Below are positions 27,420 through 35,714 of a stretch of DNA of 64,000 bases, piece by piece. The notes under the pieces are model-generated. The model worked only from the letters and a program-made list of their open reading frames with translations. It made no database searches and was not told where the DNA came from. The position numbers and the translations under genes were made by a program. This DNA comes from Terriglobia bacterium (GTDB lineage: Bacteria; Acidobacteriota; UBA6911), in NCBI GenBank assembly GCA_020072565.1, contig JAIQGI010000002.1, positions 62,001 through 126,000 on the forward strand, in the 5' to 3' direction. The stretch's first letter is position 1. Every line of letters starts with the position of its first letter.

Positions 27420-28556
27420 TCATTCTTCGCGCCTGGCGACCCTGATGAAGAGGTTGCCGGGCACCTGCCGGATCCGGCCTTTCATTTCAAGGTTCAACAG
27501 CAACTCACTCAGATCCGGAATATTCATGCCGCTCTTCTGCAGGATCCTGTCGAACTGGGTCGCCTGATCGTAGGCCAGCATCTCAACAATGTTACTCTCT
27601 TCTGCGGTGGCAAGTTCGAGTTCCGGCGCCCGACAGGGTCGGGAATCTTCCCTGGCCAGGATTCCATGACGCACCTCTGCTGGAAGCTCTTCGACAATAT
27701 CCCGCCAAACCTGAACAAGTTTCCCTCCCTGCTTGATCAAATAGTTCGGTCCAAAACTCTGTGGCGACGTGAGATTCCCCGGAACCGCAAAAACCTCGCG
27801 ATTCTGTTCCATGGCCAGCCGCGCCGTAATCAAGGATCCACTGTACTCACTTGCCTCCACGATCACTGTTCCCAACGACACCCCACTAATGATGCGATTT
27901 CGCACCGGAAAGTTTTGCGGTGCCGGTGATGTTCCGGGTGGAAACTCTGAAATGAGCAGCCCGCTCTCGGCAATTTGCTGCGTCAACTGGCGATGCTCAC
28001 GCGGGTACACGACATCGATCCCGCATCCGAGCACTGCGACCGTTCGACCTCCCGTTTCCAGGCAGCCCCGATGAGCGGCGGCATCGATCCCTCGAGCCAA
28101 GCCGCTGACGATGACCACATCCCGCTTGGCCAGATCGCAAGCCAATCCTTGTGCCATCTGCAAGCCATAATAGGTCGGCCGGCGTGTACCCACAATCGCC
28201 ACGGCCGGCAGGCCCAGAATCTCAAGATTTCCGCGGCAGTAAAGGATGAGAGGGGGGTCGTATATTTCATTCAGGAGCATCGGGTAACTGATCCCGCCGC
28301 GCACAAGCAACCGGCACTTCTCACGATGGGCCCAGTCGATGATCTCCTCTGCCATCGGACGATAGCGGCGGGTACTGATCGCAACGCCGGCCTCCGGCGG
28401 CACGCCAAATGATTCGAGCTCGCGACCGCTCATGCCGAGCAATTCCGGCAGCCGGGGGCAGGCTTTCCACAGGCTGCATTGGGCCAGCGTGCCCACACCC
28501 GGAACCAACGACAATTCTATGGCCGCCCGTGCCTGGTCTTCTCCGCTTTTGTCCAT
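27420..28556 (-). CDS. dprA: DNA-processing protein DprA
   Basis: 378 aa. It loads RecA onto incoming single-stranded DNA in natural transformation. It has an N-terminal SAM/HhH-like part (SLVPGVGTLAQCSLWK), the central Rossmann-like fold with AIVGTRRPTYYGLQMAQGLACDLAKR, VSGLARGIDAAAHRGCLETGGRTVAVLGCGIDVVYP, and a C-terminal winged-helix (LELATAEESNIVEMLAYD onward). Adjacent to topA on the same strand, a frequent bacterial pair. Other competence genes are not in view. Confidence 0.94.
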   Translation of the reverse strand: MDKSGEDQARAAIELSLVPGVGTLAQCSLWKACPRLPELLGMSGRELESFGVPPEAGVAISTRRYRPMAEEIIDWAHREKCRLLVRGGISYPMLLNEIYDPPLILYCRGNLEILGLPAVAIVGTRRPTYYGLQMAQGLACDLAKRDVVIVSGLARGIDAAAHRGCLETGGRTVAVLGCGIDVVYPREHRQLTQQIAESGLLISEFPPGTSPAPQNFPVRNRIISGVSLGTVIVEASEYSGSLITARLAMEQNREVFAVPGNLTSPQSFGPNYLIKQGGKLVQVWRDIVEELPAEVRHGILAREDSRPCRAPELELATAEESNIVEMLAYDQATQFDRILQKSGMNIPDLSELLLNLEMKGRIRQVPGNLFIRVARREE

Positions 28557-28729
28557 ATTCTCATCGCCTTGGCCCTAAGATCCCAAGCATCTCGAAGATC
28601 GGTAGGAATTTGAGGCTGCTCGCTTGAGGTCTTTGTGGCTTTGGAGGTCTTCATTCTCTATAATTGGTCACCGTAATTGTTTCGCGTCCCTGGGTCCTAT
28701 TTCCGCCTTTTCCTCGGGAGGGCAGAGTT

Positions 28730-29551
28730 TTGAGCCTCCGGATTTCACTCGTCCATTACCTGAACGCGGCACCTCTGGGGTGGTTTTTCTTGCATGGTCC
28801 TGCTCGACACAGGTTCCGGATCCTGCCTGCTTCTCCGGCAGGATGTGCGGAGCAGCTTGCCAGGGGAGAAGCCGATATCGGTCTGATCCCCACCATCGAA
28901 TACCAACGAATCCCCAACCTCCATGTGATTCCGGACGTGGCCATCGCAGCTTCCAACGAGGTGCGCAGCGTTCTGCTGGTTCGCCCTTATGGTGTCGCGA
29001 GCATCCGATCCGTTGCCTTGGATACCAGTTCGCGCACCTCGGTAGCACTGGTTAAGCTGTTGCTCCAATCCAGAATGGGAATTCAGCCGGAGTTCGTCCC
29101 TCACGAACCCAGTGTTGCGGAAATGCTTCGCAGGTGCGATGCGGCGCTCATTATCGGGGATGCCGCTCTCCGGTGCTCAACCGACCAATATCAGATCATG
29201 GATCTTGCCGCGGCGTGGCGGGATTGGCAGGGGCGGCCGTTTGTTTTCGCTTTCTGGGCCTGCAGACCAGAAGTCCTGCCATCGGATGGTCTGGCCGAGA
29301 TCTTCCAGGAGGCGAGAGATTGGGGATTGGAACGCATCGGGGAAATCGCCGCCAGCTACTCACGCACGCTGAGTCTGCCGGCACCATTTCTCGAGAAATA
29401 CCTTCAGCGCAATCTTGATCATACGATGGGGCCGGAGCACATAGAGGGCCTTGATCGATTCTACCGACTCGCATTTGAGGCCGGGTTGATCGGCCGCTTT
29501 ACCCCGGTTCGCTTCCTTGCCAGAACCGAAGGCCGCAAGCACAACTTCTAG
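28730..29551 (+). CDS. mqnA: Chorismate dehydratase MqnA (futalosine pathway)
   Basis: 273 aa, periplasmic-binding-protein fold. It starts SLRISLVHYLNAAPLGWFFL, typical of MqnA, with the later EADIGLIPTIEYQRIP, AALIIGDAALR and WRDWQGRPFVFAFWACRP segments. It makes 3-enolpyruvylbenzoate from chorismate, the first step of the futalosine route to menaquinone. A TTG at 28730 is chosen: GGGAGGG lies seven bases upstream and homology starts there, whereas the in-frame start at 28664 has neither. The other mqn genes are not in the window. Confidence 0.87.
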   Translation: MSLRISLVHYLNAAPLGWFFLHGPARHRFRILPASPAGCAEQLARGEADIGLIPTIEYQRIPNLHVIPDVAIAASNEVRSVLLVRPYGVASIRSVALDTSSRTSVALVKLLLQSRMGIQPEFVPHEPSVAEMLRRCDAALIIGDAALRCSTDQYQIMDLAAAWRDWQGRPFVFAFWACRPEVLPSDGLAEIFQEARDWGLERIGEIAASYSRTLSLPAPFLEKYLQRNLDHTMGPEHIEGLDRFYRLAFEAGLIGRFTPVRFLARTEGRKHNF

Positions 29552-29688
29552 TTGACCGGCGGCTTCACGACCTATGAAAAAAGGAACATTCCCCTTTTCG
29601 GTCATCGCTGTGATCGAGATGCACGATGACAGGAAATCGGGATGGCCCCCTTTCAGTCAGAGGCACAACAAACAGATGATGTAATACC

Positions 29689-30228
29689 TCAGGTATCTCC
29701 ATCTAACTCCACATTCCAATAGAAATAATCACGCCAGGACTCAGGGGCGCTCTTGAAGCCGATGGTGATGCGCAGCATGTTAGGAACCCAGTCGGGTTCT
29801 TTCGGACGCCGGATCAACCGCATACCTGCCTCTTCGGGGGTTTGCCCCCCCTTCCGATGGTTGCACTCGAAGCAGCAGGTGACAATATTATCCCAGGTCT
29901 TGCTTCCCCCTTTGACGACAGGGATGACATGATCAAATGTCAGGTCTTCCGTGGAGCACTTTGTGCCGCAATATTGGCAAGTGTGCAAATCCCTGGCGTA
30001 GATATTGGCCCTGCTGAACTTGATGTGCTGGAAGCGCTTTCGCATCCGGACGTATTTCAGGAGACGGAGCACGCTCGGCATCTTGATCGTGAAGCTTATG
30101 CTGCGGATTTCACGGTCGTACTCGGCCAATACCTCCACCTTGCCCTGGAAGAGCAAGGTGATGGCCCGCTTCCAGGGGATGATGTTGAGGGGCTCATAGC
30201 TGGCATTGAGAACGAGTGTATGTTCCAT
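29689..30228 (-). CDS. HNH endonuclease family protein
   Basis: 179 aa. An N-terminal segment VLNASYEPLNIIPWKRAITLLFQGKVEVL precedes an HNH fold: CQYCGTKC, then LTFDHVIPVVKGGSKTWDNIVTCCFECNHRKGG. Two CxxC pairs bind structural zinc and DHVIP holds the catalytic His. This is the small stand-alone type common in bacteria of many phyla, with presumed nicking or DNA processing role; it is not obviously part of a restriction system or intron here. Start is ATG 28 bases inside a TTG-extended frame boundary, at 30228. Confidence 0.85.
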   Translation of the reverse strand: MEHTLVLNASYEPLNIIPWKRAITLLFQGKVEVLAEYDREIRSISFTIKMPSVLRLLKYVRMRKRFQHIKFSRANIYARDLHTCQYCGTKCSTEDLTFDHVIPVVKGGSKTWDNIVTCCFECNHRKGGQTPEEAGMRLIRRPKEPDWVPNMLRITIGFKSAPESWRDYFYWNVELDGDT

Positions 30229-30625
30229 CAATCATTCCCGGCTGTCAAAAGCTGGCTCGGCGCAAACGGCAGTACCGGGAGGGAATACGTCGAGAGCAAC
30301 CAATCTCAGGTCGAGTGGCAATAACATGGCTCGGACTCATTTCTCGACACCCGGCAGTTACTCCATTCCCAAGGTACACGGCGCTAAGCGAGTGTTATTG
30401 AAATATAACGAATTGCAGCAGTCAAGCACTTTTGGGCTGAAGAGATGGACGGCAATTCTCCGGGACTTGCCGCGGATTCGTGCATGTCGCATTTGGGTTG
30501 GAGTTCTATGGGCGGGATTGGTCTCCTTTCTGATATTCTTATGTGTTCAATCAGTTTACAAATAAGTTTATCAGATTGCATTGTGCGGGGCGACCTTTTG
30601 GCGCCCTGGCGAGGGGTTCGAATCG
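30229..30625. other. 397-base divergent intergenic region
   Basis: Contains the 5' regions of the HNH gene (leftward) and the NamZ-like gene (rightward). A rightward open frame 30326-30565 would encode 79 aa ending in a hydrophobic helix (IWVGVLWAGLVSFLIFL). It has no ribosome site or recognisable relative, so I do not call it a gene. A locally A/T-rich stretch at 30395-30420 could hold promoters. Nothing else is seen. Confidence 0.45.
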
Positions 30626-31798
30626 ATGACGGTTCGTCCGGGGATTGAAATCTTGCTGCGAGAGCGGAAGCAGATCCTCGCAGGGGCACGGGTCGGGGCG
30701 GTGGTGCATCCGGCTTCGATTCTTCCCAGCCTTCAGCACACGGCAGATGCTCTGCAGGGCGAGAGATCATTCCATCTTGTCTCTCTTTTCGGGCCTCAGC
30801 ACGGCGCGCGGGGTGAGAAACAGGACAACATGGTGGAGTCTGCTTCTTACCTCGACCCGGACACGCGCCTTCCGGTGCATAGCCTCTATGGTGAAACGCG
30901 GCGGCCCACGGAAGAAATGCTGAGCGATCTCGACATTCTGATCTTCGATCTTCAGGATGTCGGGACGCGCGTCTACACTTTTATCCATACCATGGCCTAC
31001 TGCATGGAGGCCTGCGCCCGATATGGGAAATCCATGGTGGTGCTGGACCGGCCCAATCCCATTAATGGGGCTCAGGTCGAAGGCAGCCTCCTTGATCCGG
31101 AATTCAGTTCCTTCGTGGGATTGTATCGAGTGCCGATGCGCCACGGAATGACGGTTGGGGAGCTTGCTCTGCTGCTGAACTCGGAATTCGGCATTGGGTG
31201 TCCCCTGACTGTGGTTCCCATGCAAGGATGGCGCCGCAGCCAGTGGTTTGACCATACGGATCTGCCCTGGGTCATGCCTTCTCCCAATCTTCCGACATTG
31301 GATTCTGCAACCGTCTATCCTGGAATGGTGCTCGTTGAAGGCACGATGCTGTCCGAAGGTCGTGGAACCACACGCCCCTTCGAGTTTGTCGGCGCTCCCT
31401 ATGTCAACGCCCGTTCGCTGGCAGGGAGGCTGAACGCGCTGCAACTCCCCGGAGTTGTTTTCCGCCCCGCCTACTTCGAACCAACCTTTCAAAAGTTCGC
31501 GCGCGTGATGTGTGGAGGCGTCCAGATCTACGTCCGGAAACGTGATATCTTCGAGCCTTTCCTGACGGGAATCGCAGTTATTTCGGGTCTCAGAGCGCTC
31601 TATGCGGACTTGTTCCAATGGCGGCAGCCGCCTTATGAGTATGAATCCCAGAAAATGCCGATCGAGATCCTGTGCGGCGGAAATTCCATTCCGCGGCAGA
31701 TCGAGGCCGGGACTCCACTGGAAGATATCCGCCGGAGTTGGCAGCAGGACGTAGCGCATTTCCGCACACAGCGCCGCCCCTACCTGCTATACGATTAA
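30626..31798 (+). CDS. DUF1343 protein (NamZ-like exo-N-acetylmuramidase)
   Basis: 390 aa. DUF1343 proteins such as Bacillus NamZ remove terminal MurNAc from peptidoglycan fragments. Conserved segments: PGIEILLRER start, LFGPQHGARGEKQDNM, LDILIFDLQDVGTRVYTFIHTM, LDRPNPINGAQVEG, WVMPSPNLPTLDSATVYPG and LSEGRGTTRPFEFVGAP. The ATG at 30626 has GAGGGG upstream and homology starts there. No signal peptide is visible although many relatives are secreted, so it may act on imported cell-wall sugars in the cytoplasm. Confidence 0.88.
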   Translation: MTVRPGIEILLRERKQILAGARVGAVVHPASILPSLQHTADALQGERSFHLVSLFGPQHGARGEKQDNMVESASYLDPDTRLPVHSLYGETRRPTEEMLSDLDILIFDLQDVGTRVYTFIHTMAYCMEACARYGKSMVVLDRPNPINGAQVEGSLLDPEFSSFVGLYRVPMRHGMTVGELALLLNSEFGIGCPLTVVPMQGWRRSQWFDHTDLPWVMPSPNLPTLDSATVYPGMVLVEGTMLSEGRGTTRPFEFVGAPYVNARSLAGRLNALQLPGVVFRPAYFEPTFQKFARVMCGGVQIYVRKRDIFEPFLTGIAVISGLRALYADLFQWRQPPYEYESQKMPIEILCGGNSIPRQIEAGTPLEDIRRSWQQDVAHFRTQRRPYLLYD

Positions 31799-32004
31799 CC
31801 GCCGATAGTGTCGGAAATGGAGTGAAAGGATGTCAATTTCCTAACTTCTCGGTCAGGAAGGAACCTGGTGATAGGATACGCTTTTCCTGGATTGCGCGGT
31901 CACGATATCAGTGGCGGAAGCATCCGGTCTGTGAAACGCTCTATTGTCGGGCGACGGAATCGGGAGACATGTATCCCGTCACCACCTTTTAGTAGGAGAT
32001 GTCG

Positions 32005-32577
32005 ATGGCTGTGAATAGAGAAATGTCATGGGAGTTGCTTACGGAGTGTACCAAGAGCGACAGTTTGCGCAAACACGCGCTGGCCGTCGAAACCTTGATG
32101 CGGGCCTATGCGAAGAAATATGGCGAAGACCCCGAAGTCTGGGGAATCGTGGGATTGCTTCATGACTTTGACTATGAGATGTACCCCACCATGCCCGACC
32201 ATCCCAACAAGGGGGCTGAGATTCTCCGGCAGCGCGGATATCCGGAAGAGACTATCTACGCCATTTCTTCACATGTCGGCGAGCTGAAGCTGCCCCGCCA
32301 CAACCTTCTGTGCAAGGCCATCTATGCCTGCGACGAGCTGGCGGGGTTTCTTGTGGCCAGCGCACTGGTGCGTCCGGGGAAGTCGATAATAGGCATGGAG
32401 GCCAGGTCGGTGCGCAAGAAACTCAAGGACAAGGCGTTCGCGCGCGCGGTCAATCGCGACGACATCTATAAAGGAGCCGAGGAGCTCGGGGTGGATCTGG
32501 ATGAGCACATCACATTCTGCATTCGAGCCATGGAAGAAAATGCCGCGATGCTGGGACTCGATGGCGCAGCTCAATGA
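32005..32577 (+). CDS. HD-domain phosphohydrolase
   Basis: 190 aa. The HD metal site is visible: RKHALAVETLMRAYAK (first His), GLLHDFDYEMYPTMPDHP (HD pair) and ISSHVGELKL (later His), then an Asp in YACDELAGF. The size and order fit small HDIG-type hydrolases acting on nucleotides or related phosphates; the substrate is unknown. The start is decided by AGGAG: it abuts an upstream ATG at 31999 but is six bases from the ATG at 32005. The next gene, 167 bases on, handles deoxynucleotides, which hints at a nucleotide role. Confidence 0.8.
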   Translation: MAVNREMSWELLTECTKSDSLRKHALAVETLMRAYAKKYGEDPEVWGIVGLLHDFDYEMYPTMPDHPNKGAEILRQRGYPEETIYAISSHVGELKLPRHNLLCKAIYACDELAGFLVASALVRPGKSIIGMEARSVRKKLKDKAFARAVNRDDIYKGAEELGVDLDEHITFCIRAMEENAAMLGLDGAAQ

Positions 32578-32744
32578 CGGATGACGGCTGATCCGGAAAT
32601 AGCAATGAAAAGCAGATGCTCGACGCACAGGGCGCAGAAAGATCTGGATTGAGGCTCGAATTTGTTTCGTGTCCTCTGGCGTTCTTGCGGTGAGCTGTTG
32701 GGGCTGGCGTTGGTTTGCGGGGCTGTTCCGGGATGAGAGGGGAT

Positions 32745-33743
32745 ATGATCATTGGGTTGACGGGCAAGAACGGGGCCGGCAAGACCGAAGTCTGCCAGTA
32801 TCTGGTGAGCCGGGGATTCGAGTACCATTCGCTTTCCGACGAGATTCGTGACGAGGCGAGGAAACGCGGCGAGGAGATCACCCGCGAAGTGCTGATCGAG
32901 GTCGGAAACGAGCTTCGCAGCCGGTTTGGTGCGTGCGCGCTGGCAGAGCGCATCCTGGTTCAGCTGGGTCATGACCGCAATCACGTCATCGACTCCATCC
33001 GCAATCCGACGGAGGTGGAGGTCCTGAGGCGGCGCAAAGGCTTCATGCTGATGGCGGTCGATGCCAATCAGGTTGTCAGGTTCGAACGCAGCTGTTTGCG
33101 GGGCAGGGAGGGAGCGGCGCTGACGTTCGAGCAGTTCGTTCAGGAAGAGGAAAGGGAACTGCAGAACGCGGATCCGGCAAACCAGCAACTGCTTGCGACC
33201 CGGCGTCTGGCCGACGTCGTGGTCAACAATGACGGGACTGTCGAGGAACTTCACCACAAGCTGGACGAGATTTTGCCGGCGTTGATGAGCAACTTCGATC
33301 GCCCTGACTGGGATGAGTACTTCCTGAGCATCGCTAAGGTTGTGGCCTCGCGCAGCAACTGCATCAAGCGCAAGGTGGCCGCGCTCATCGTCCGGGATCG
33401 GCGAGTGATTTCAACCGGTTACAATGGCACGCCGCGCGGCGCCAAGAACTGCAATGAGGGCGGTTGTCCCAGGTGCAACAGCATGGCCCAGAGCGGCACG
33501 TCGCTGGAGGAGTGTTTGTGCTGCCATGGTGAGGAAAACGCCATCACGCAAGCGGCGTATCACGGAACCAGCCTGAAGGGGGCGACGCTCTACACCACAT
33601 TTGCCCCGTGTCTGCTCTGCACAAAAATGATCATCAACAGCGGTATCGTTGAGGTTATCTACAATCAGGATTATCCCCTCAACGAGCGTGCCATGGCCCT
33701 GTTACGCGAATGCGGCGTAATGCTGCGCAAACACCGCGTGTGA
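32745..33743 (+). CDS. Fusion of a P-loop kinase-like domain and deoxycytidylate deaminase
   Basis: 332 aa. Residues 1-180 form a CoaE/adenylate-kinase-like P-loop domain opening IIGLTGKNGAGKTEVCQYL. Residues about 185-332 form a zinc-dependent dCMP deaminase: KRKVAALIVRDRRVISTGYNGTP, CCHGEENAI (His and Glu of the catalytic site) and FAPCLLCTKMI (PCxxC zinc ligands). Extra Cys in GGCPRCNS and ECLCCH recall the second zinc site of phage and yeast dCMP deaminases. The same two-domain order occurs in the AvcD antiphage deaminases and in yeast Dcd1, so either housekeeping dUMP supply or defence is possible. ATG 32745 starts exactly at the first beta strand; ATG 32733 is an alternative. Confidence 0.85.
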   Translation: MIIGLTGKNGAGKTEVCQYLVSRGFEYHSLSDEIRDEARKRGEEITREVLIEVGNELRSRFGACALAERILVQLGHDRNHVIDSIRNPTEVEVLRRRKGFMLMAVDANQVVRFERSCLRGREGAALTFEQFVQEEERELQNADPANQQLLATRRLADVVVNNDGTVEELHHKLDEILPALMSNFDRPDWDEYFLSIAKVVASRSNCIKRKVAALIVRDRRVISTGYNGTPRGAKNCNEGGCPRCNSMAQSGTSLEECLCCHGEENAITQAAYHGTSLKGATLYTTFAPCLLCTKMIINSGIVEVIYNQDYPLNERAMALLRECGVMLRKHRV

Positions 33744-33755
33744 AAAGGGAACCCT

Positions 33756-33807
33756 TCGAATTTCCGGCGTAACACCCGGAATGGCCGCCTGAAAGCCGGA
33801 AATTCGA
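33756..33807. repeat. 13-bp perfect inverted repeat after the deaminase gene
   Basis: TCGAATTTCCGGC (33756-33768) and GCCGGAAATTCGA (33795-33807) flank a 26-base centre. It starts 12 bases after the deaminase stop. There is no T run, so it may stabilise the transcript end or be an unrelated dyad such as a mobile-element or protein-binding relic. Confidence 0.55.
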
Positions 33808-33912
33808 GACGTCTCCTGTTTCACCAGGGAGCGAATCATGCGGACGTCCATCTATCATTTTTCCCCGCTGGCACTTCCGCTCTGATGGGATTCTGGATTG
33901 GCCGGATAGAAC

Positions 33913-33946
33913 GAGGCGGCCGGCATTTCTGCCCGCCGCCTCTTTT
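33913..33946 (+). terminator. Intrinsic terminator between convergent genes
   Basis: GAGGCGGC (33913-33920) pairs with GCCGCCTC (33935-33942). Three more pairs form inside one mismatch around an ATTTCT loop, and TTTT follows directly. This is a strong Rho-independent terminator for rightward transcription from the deaminase gene, and lies just before the convergent coiled-coil gene ending at 33987. Confidence 0.75.
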
Positions 33947-33953
33947 CGCGACT

Positions 33954-33982
33954 CCCAAATCCGCAACCCAAAATCAGAAATT
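33954..33982. repeat. Degenerate intergenic repeat relic
   Basis: The stretch containing AATCCGCAACCCAAAATCAG matches the general look of the AATCCGAAATCCGAAATC-type dispersed repeats I recall from environmental genomes. Only one degenerate copy is seen here, wedged between the terminator and the end of the leftward gene. Confidence 0.3.
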
Positions 33983-33986
33983 GGAA

Positions 33987-34901
33987 CTACTCGTTGTACT
34001 GCAGAGCCTTCTGCTTGAATGCATCCATGGTGAGCCTGCCGGCTTTGTAGTCCGTGATCCACGATTTCTGCACCGAGACAACATGGGTGCCTTCGTAACC
34101 GTCGATCGTGATCACGATGCTGACGTACTCACTGGGTTTCACCGTGGTCAGCGAGTCTCCATAATTTGCCAGGGTCTCGATGAGACTCGCCTTCATTTTT
34201 CCGATATCCTCAATGACCTTGCTTCGTCTGGCTTCCAACTCTTTGCGGTCCTTTTCGACCTGCTGCTGAAATTGGGCGAGGCTCGCTTGGCGTGTCAACT
34301 CCGCCGCTTTCATTGTCTCCATGCTCTTGGCGTATTGCGCCTCTACTTCCTTGAGGCGCTGCTCGAGAGCCTTGACCTGCGCCGCATAAGCATCCATAGC
34401 TTGCTTGTAAGCCTGCTCCCCGCTCTGGGCAATTGGCGGAGGAGGCGGTTGGGGTAGGGCTGGAACCGTCGCTGGTTTTGGGGTTGGTGCCAGCGCTGGC
34501 GTGGGAGGAAACGGACTGCTCATGATGCCGGAGCCAGTGCCTGATCCCAGGCCTGATCCGAGGGCGCCCCAGAACCCTGAGGAGCCGGTCACGCGCAGGG
34601 AGGAGGAGGGAACTACGAACACGGCTCCCTGACCATATAAATAGAAAGCGGAGATACGGGGGTAGAAGCTATAGCCAAGCTGTGGGTTTACGGAAACGCG
34701 GCCTCGCCCGGAGGCAGTTGCTGTCACACCCTGATCCGGGCTTGCCTGTGCGACATAGCCGAGCGTAGTGCTCAGGATGCCCTTCATGATTTCGAGTTCC
34801 TGTGCGGATTTTTGCGTATCAAACAGTTCCTTGTTTCCTTGGGCCCAGGAGAGTGTTCCCAGGCAGGCAAGGATCAAAAAAGAGGCGCTGTACTTTTTCA
34901 T
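33987..34901 (-). CDS. Exported protein with Pro-rich linker and coiled coil (sigma operon)
   Basis: 304 aa, not recognised. A signal peptide (FLILACLGTLSWA) is followed by a Gly/Ser-rich region near residues 100-125. Next comes a Pro/Ala linker (TPALAPTPKPATVPALPQ) and a long charged coiled coil about 160-245 (KQAMDAYAAQVKALEQRLKE onward). A small C-terminal domain ends with YEGTHVVSVQKSWITDYKAG. GGAGAG lies five bases before the ATG, which overlaps the anti-sigma stop as ATGA. As third gene of the sigma/anti-sigma operon it may be an envelope component whose state is monitored, or a product of the regulon. Confidence 0.7.
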   Translation of the reverse strand: MKKYSASFLILACLGTLSWAQGNKELFDTQKSAQELEIMKGILSTTLGYVAQASPDQGVTATASGRGRVSVNPQLGYSFYPRISAFYLYGQGAVFVVPSSSLRVTGSSGFWGALGSGLGSGTGSGIMSSPFPPTPALAPTPKPATVPALPQPPPPPIAQSGEQAYKQAMDAYAAQVKALEQRLKEVEAQYAKSMETMKAAELTRQASLAQFQQQVEKDRKELEARRSKVIEDIGKMKASLIETLANYGDSLTTVKPSEYVSIVITIDGYEGTHVVSVQKSWITDYKAGRLTMDAFKQKALQYNE

Positions 34902-35695
34902 TTTTGCTCTCCGGTTGGTTTAAGGCTCAAGTTGGGAAACTGGAGCAACATGTCCAGGATTGCGTCGGTCCGCCTGGCGCTGACCTCACCATCCGCAGCA
35001 ACTCTGTCGACGCGCGCACTGATCGTTTGCATGTCCTCCTGGTGTTGCAGCGACACGGCCCGATAGACGGTAGCAATCGACTCTTTCGTGCCTGTCCTGA
35101 TTTCGTCGGTGGTCAGCGCCATCCGGTTAGTGAGGCGTGATTCCAGACCGGTCAACGCTGCCACGAGCTGGATCTGCTGCTGCTGCGTCAACTCCGTGCG
35201 CGAGTTGGCTATCTCAGACCGCATGTCTTTGATCCATCCCAGGGCGGCCTCCCGGTTCCTGTCCTCGGCAGTTTTCAGGATGTCGGCTTTGAGGGCAATG
35301 GCATCAATGGCGGCCGTCGCACTGCCGCGCCCGAAACTCACAGCCCAGCCGGCTTGATCGGATCGGATCTGGAGCCCGGCTATGGCTGCGATAGCGAAAA
35401 ACACGAACAATCCGGTCACGCATGCCATGGCCACCTGCCAGCGGGGCATCAATTGACGAAACAGCTTCCAGGGATTAGCCCCGCGCTCCTGGGGATAGAC
35501 AAAGAAATGACGGGGAACGGGCTCATCGCCGGTCGACTGCAACAAACGCAGTGTTTCCGCGTAGCGCCCGTATTCCCCTTTGCAAGGCGGGCACGCGGCC
35601 AGATGGAGATCCAGGGCCTGCTGTTCTTCGACAGTCAGATCTCCGACGAGGGATCGCGGGATATGTTTCTGGTGCTCGCTGCATTCCGAAGTCAT
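34898..35695 (-). CDS. Membrane anti-sigma factor with zinc-type N-terminal motif
   Basis: 265 aa. The N-terminal LHLAACPPCKGEYGRY contains the HxxxCxxC signature of zinc anti-sigma domains that grip ECF sigma factors. A transmembrane helix around residues 92-112 (VAMACVTGLFVFFAIAAIAGL) anchors it. The outer part is a helical Gln/Ala-rich domain with repeated heptad-like segments (RSEIANSRTELTQQQQIQLV). It lies 19 bases after the sigma gene. Regulated proteolysis or a signal through the outer domain probably releases sigma. Confidence 0.87.
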   Translation of the reverse strand: MTSECSEHQKHIPRSLVGDLTVEEQQALDLHLAACPPCKGEYGRYAETLRLLQSTGDEPVPRHFFVYPQERGANPWKLFRQLMPRWQVAMACVTGLFVFFAIAAIAGLQIRSDQAGWAVSFGRGSATAAIDAIALKADILKTAEDRNREAALGWIKDMRSEIANSRTELTQQQQIQLVAALTGLESRLTNRMALTTDEIRTGTKESIATVYRAVSLQHQEDMQTISARVDRVAADGEVSARRTDAILDMLLQFPNLSLKPTGEQK

Positions 35696-35714
35696 GTTCT
35701 TGTCCTCCAGCCAG

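Noticed and set aside
30326-30565. 79-codon open frame with a possible membrane helix
   Set aside because: No ribosome site, no recognisable relative and A/T-rich promoter-like surroundings; kept only as a note in the gap.
30606-30625. GGTTCGAATC, like a tRNA T-loop
   Set aside because: No matching acceptor stem, D-arm or anticodon arm around it; it lies beside the NamZ-like start.
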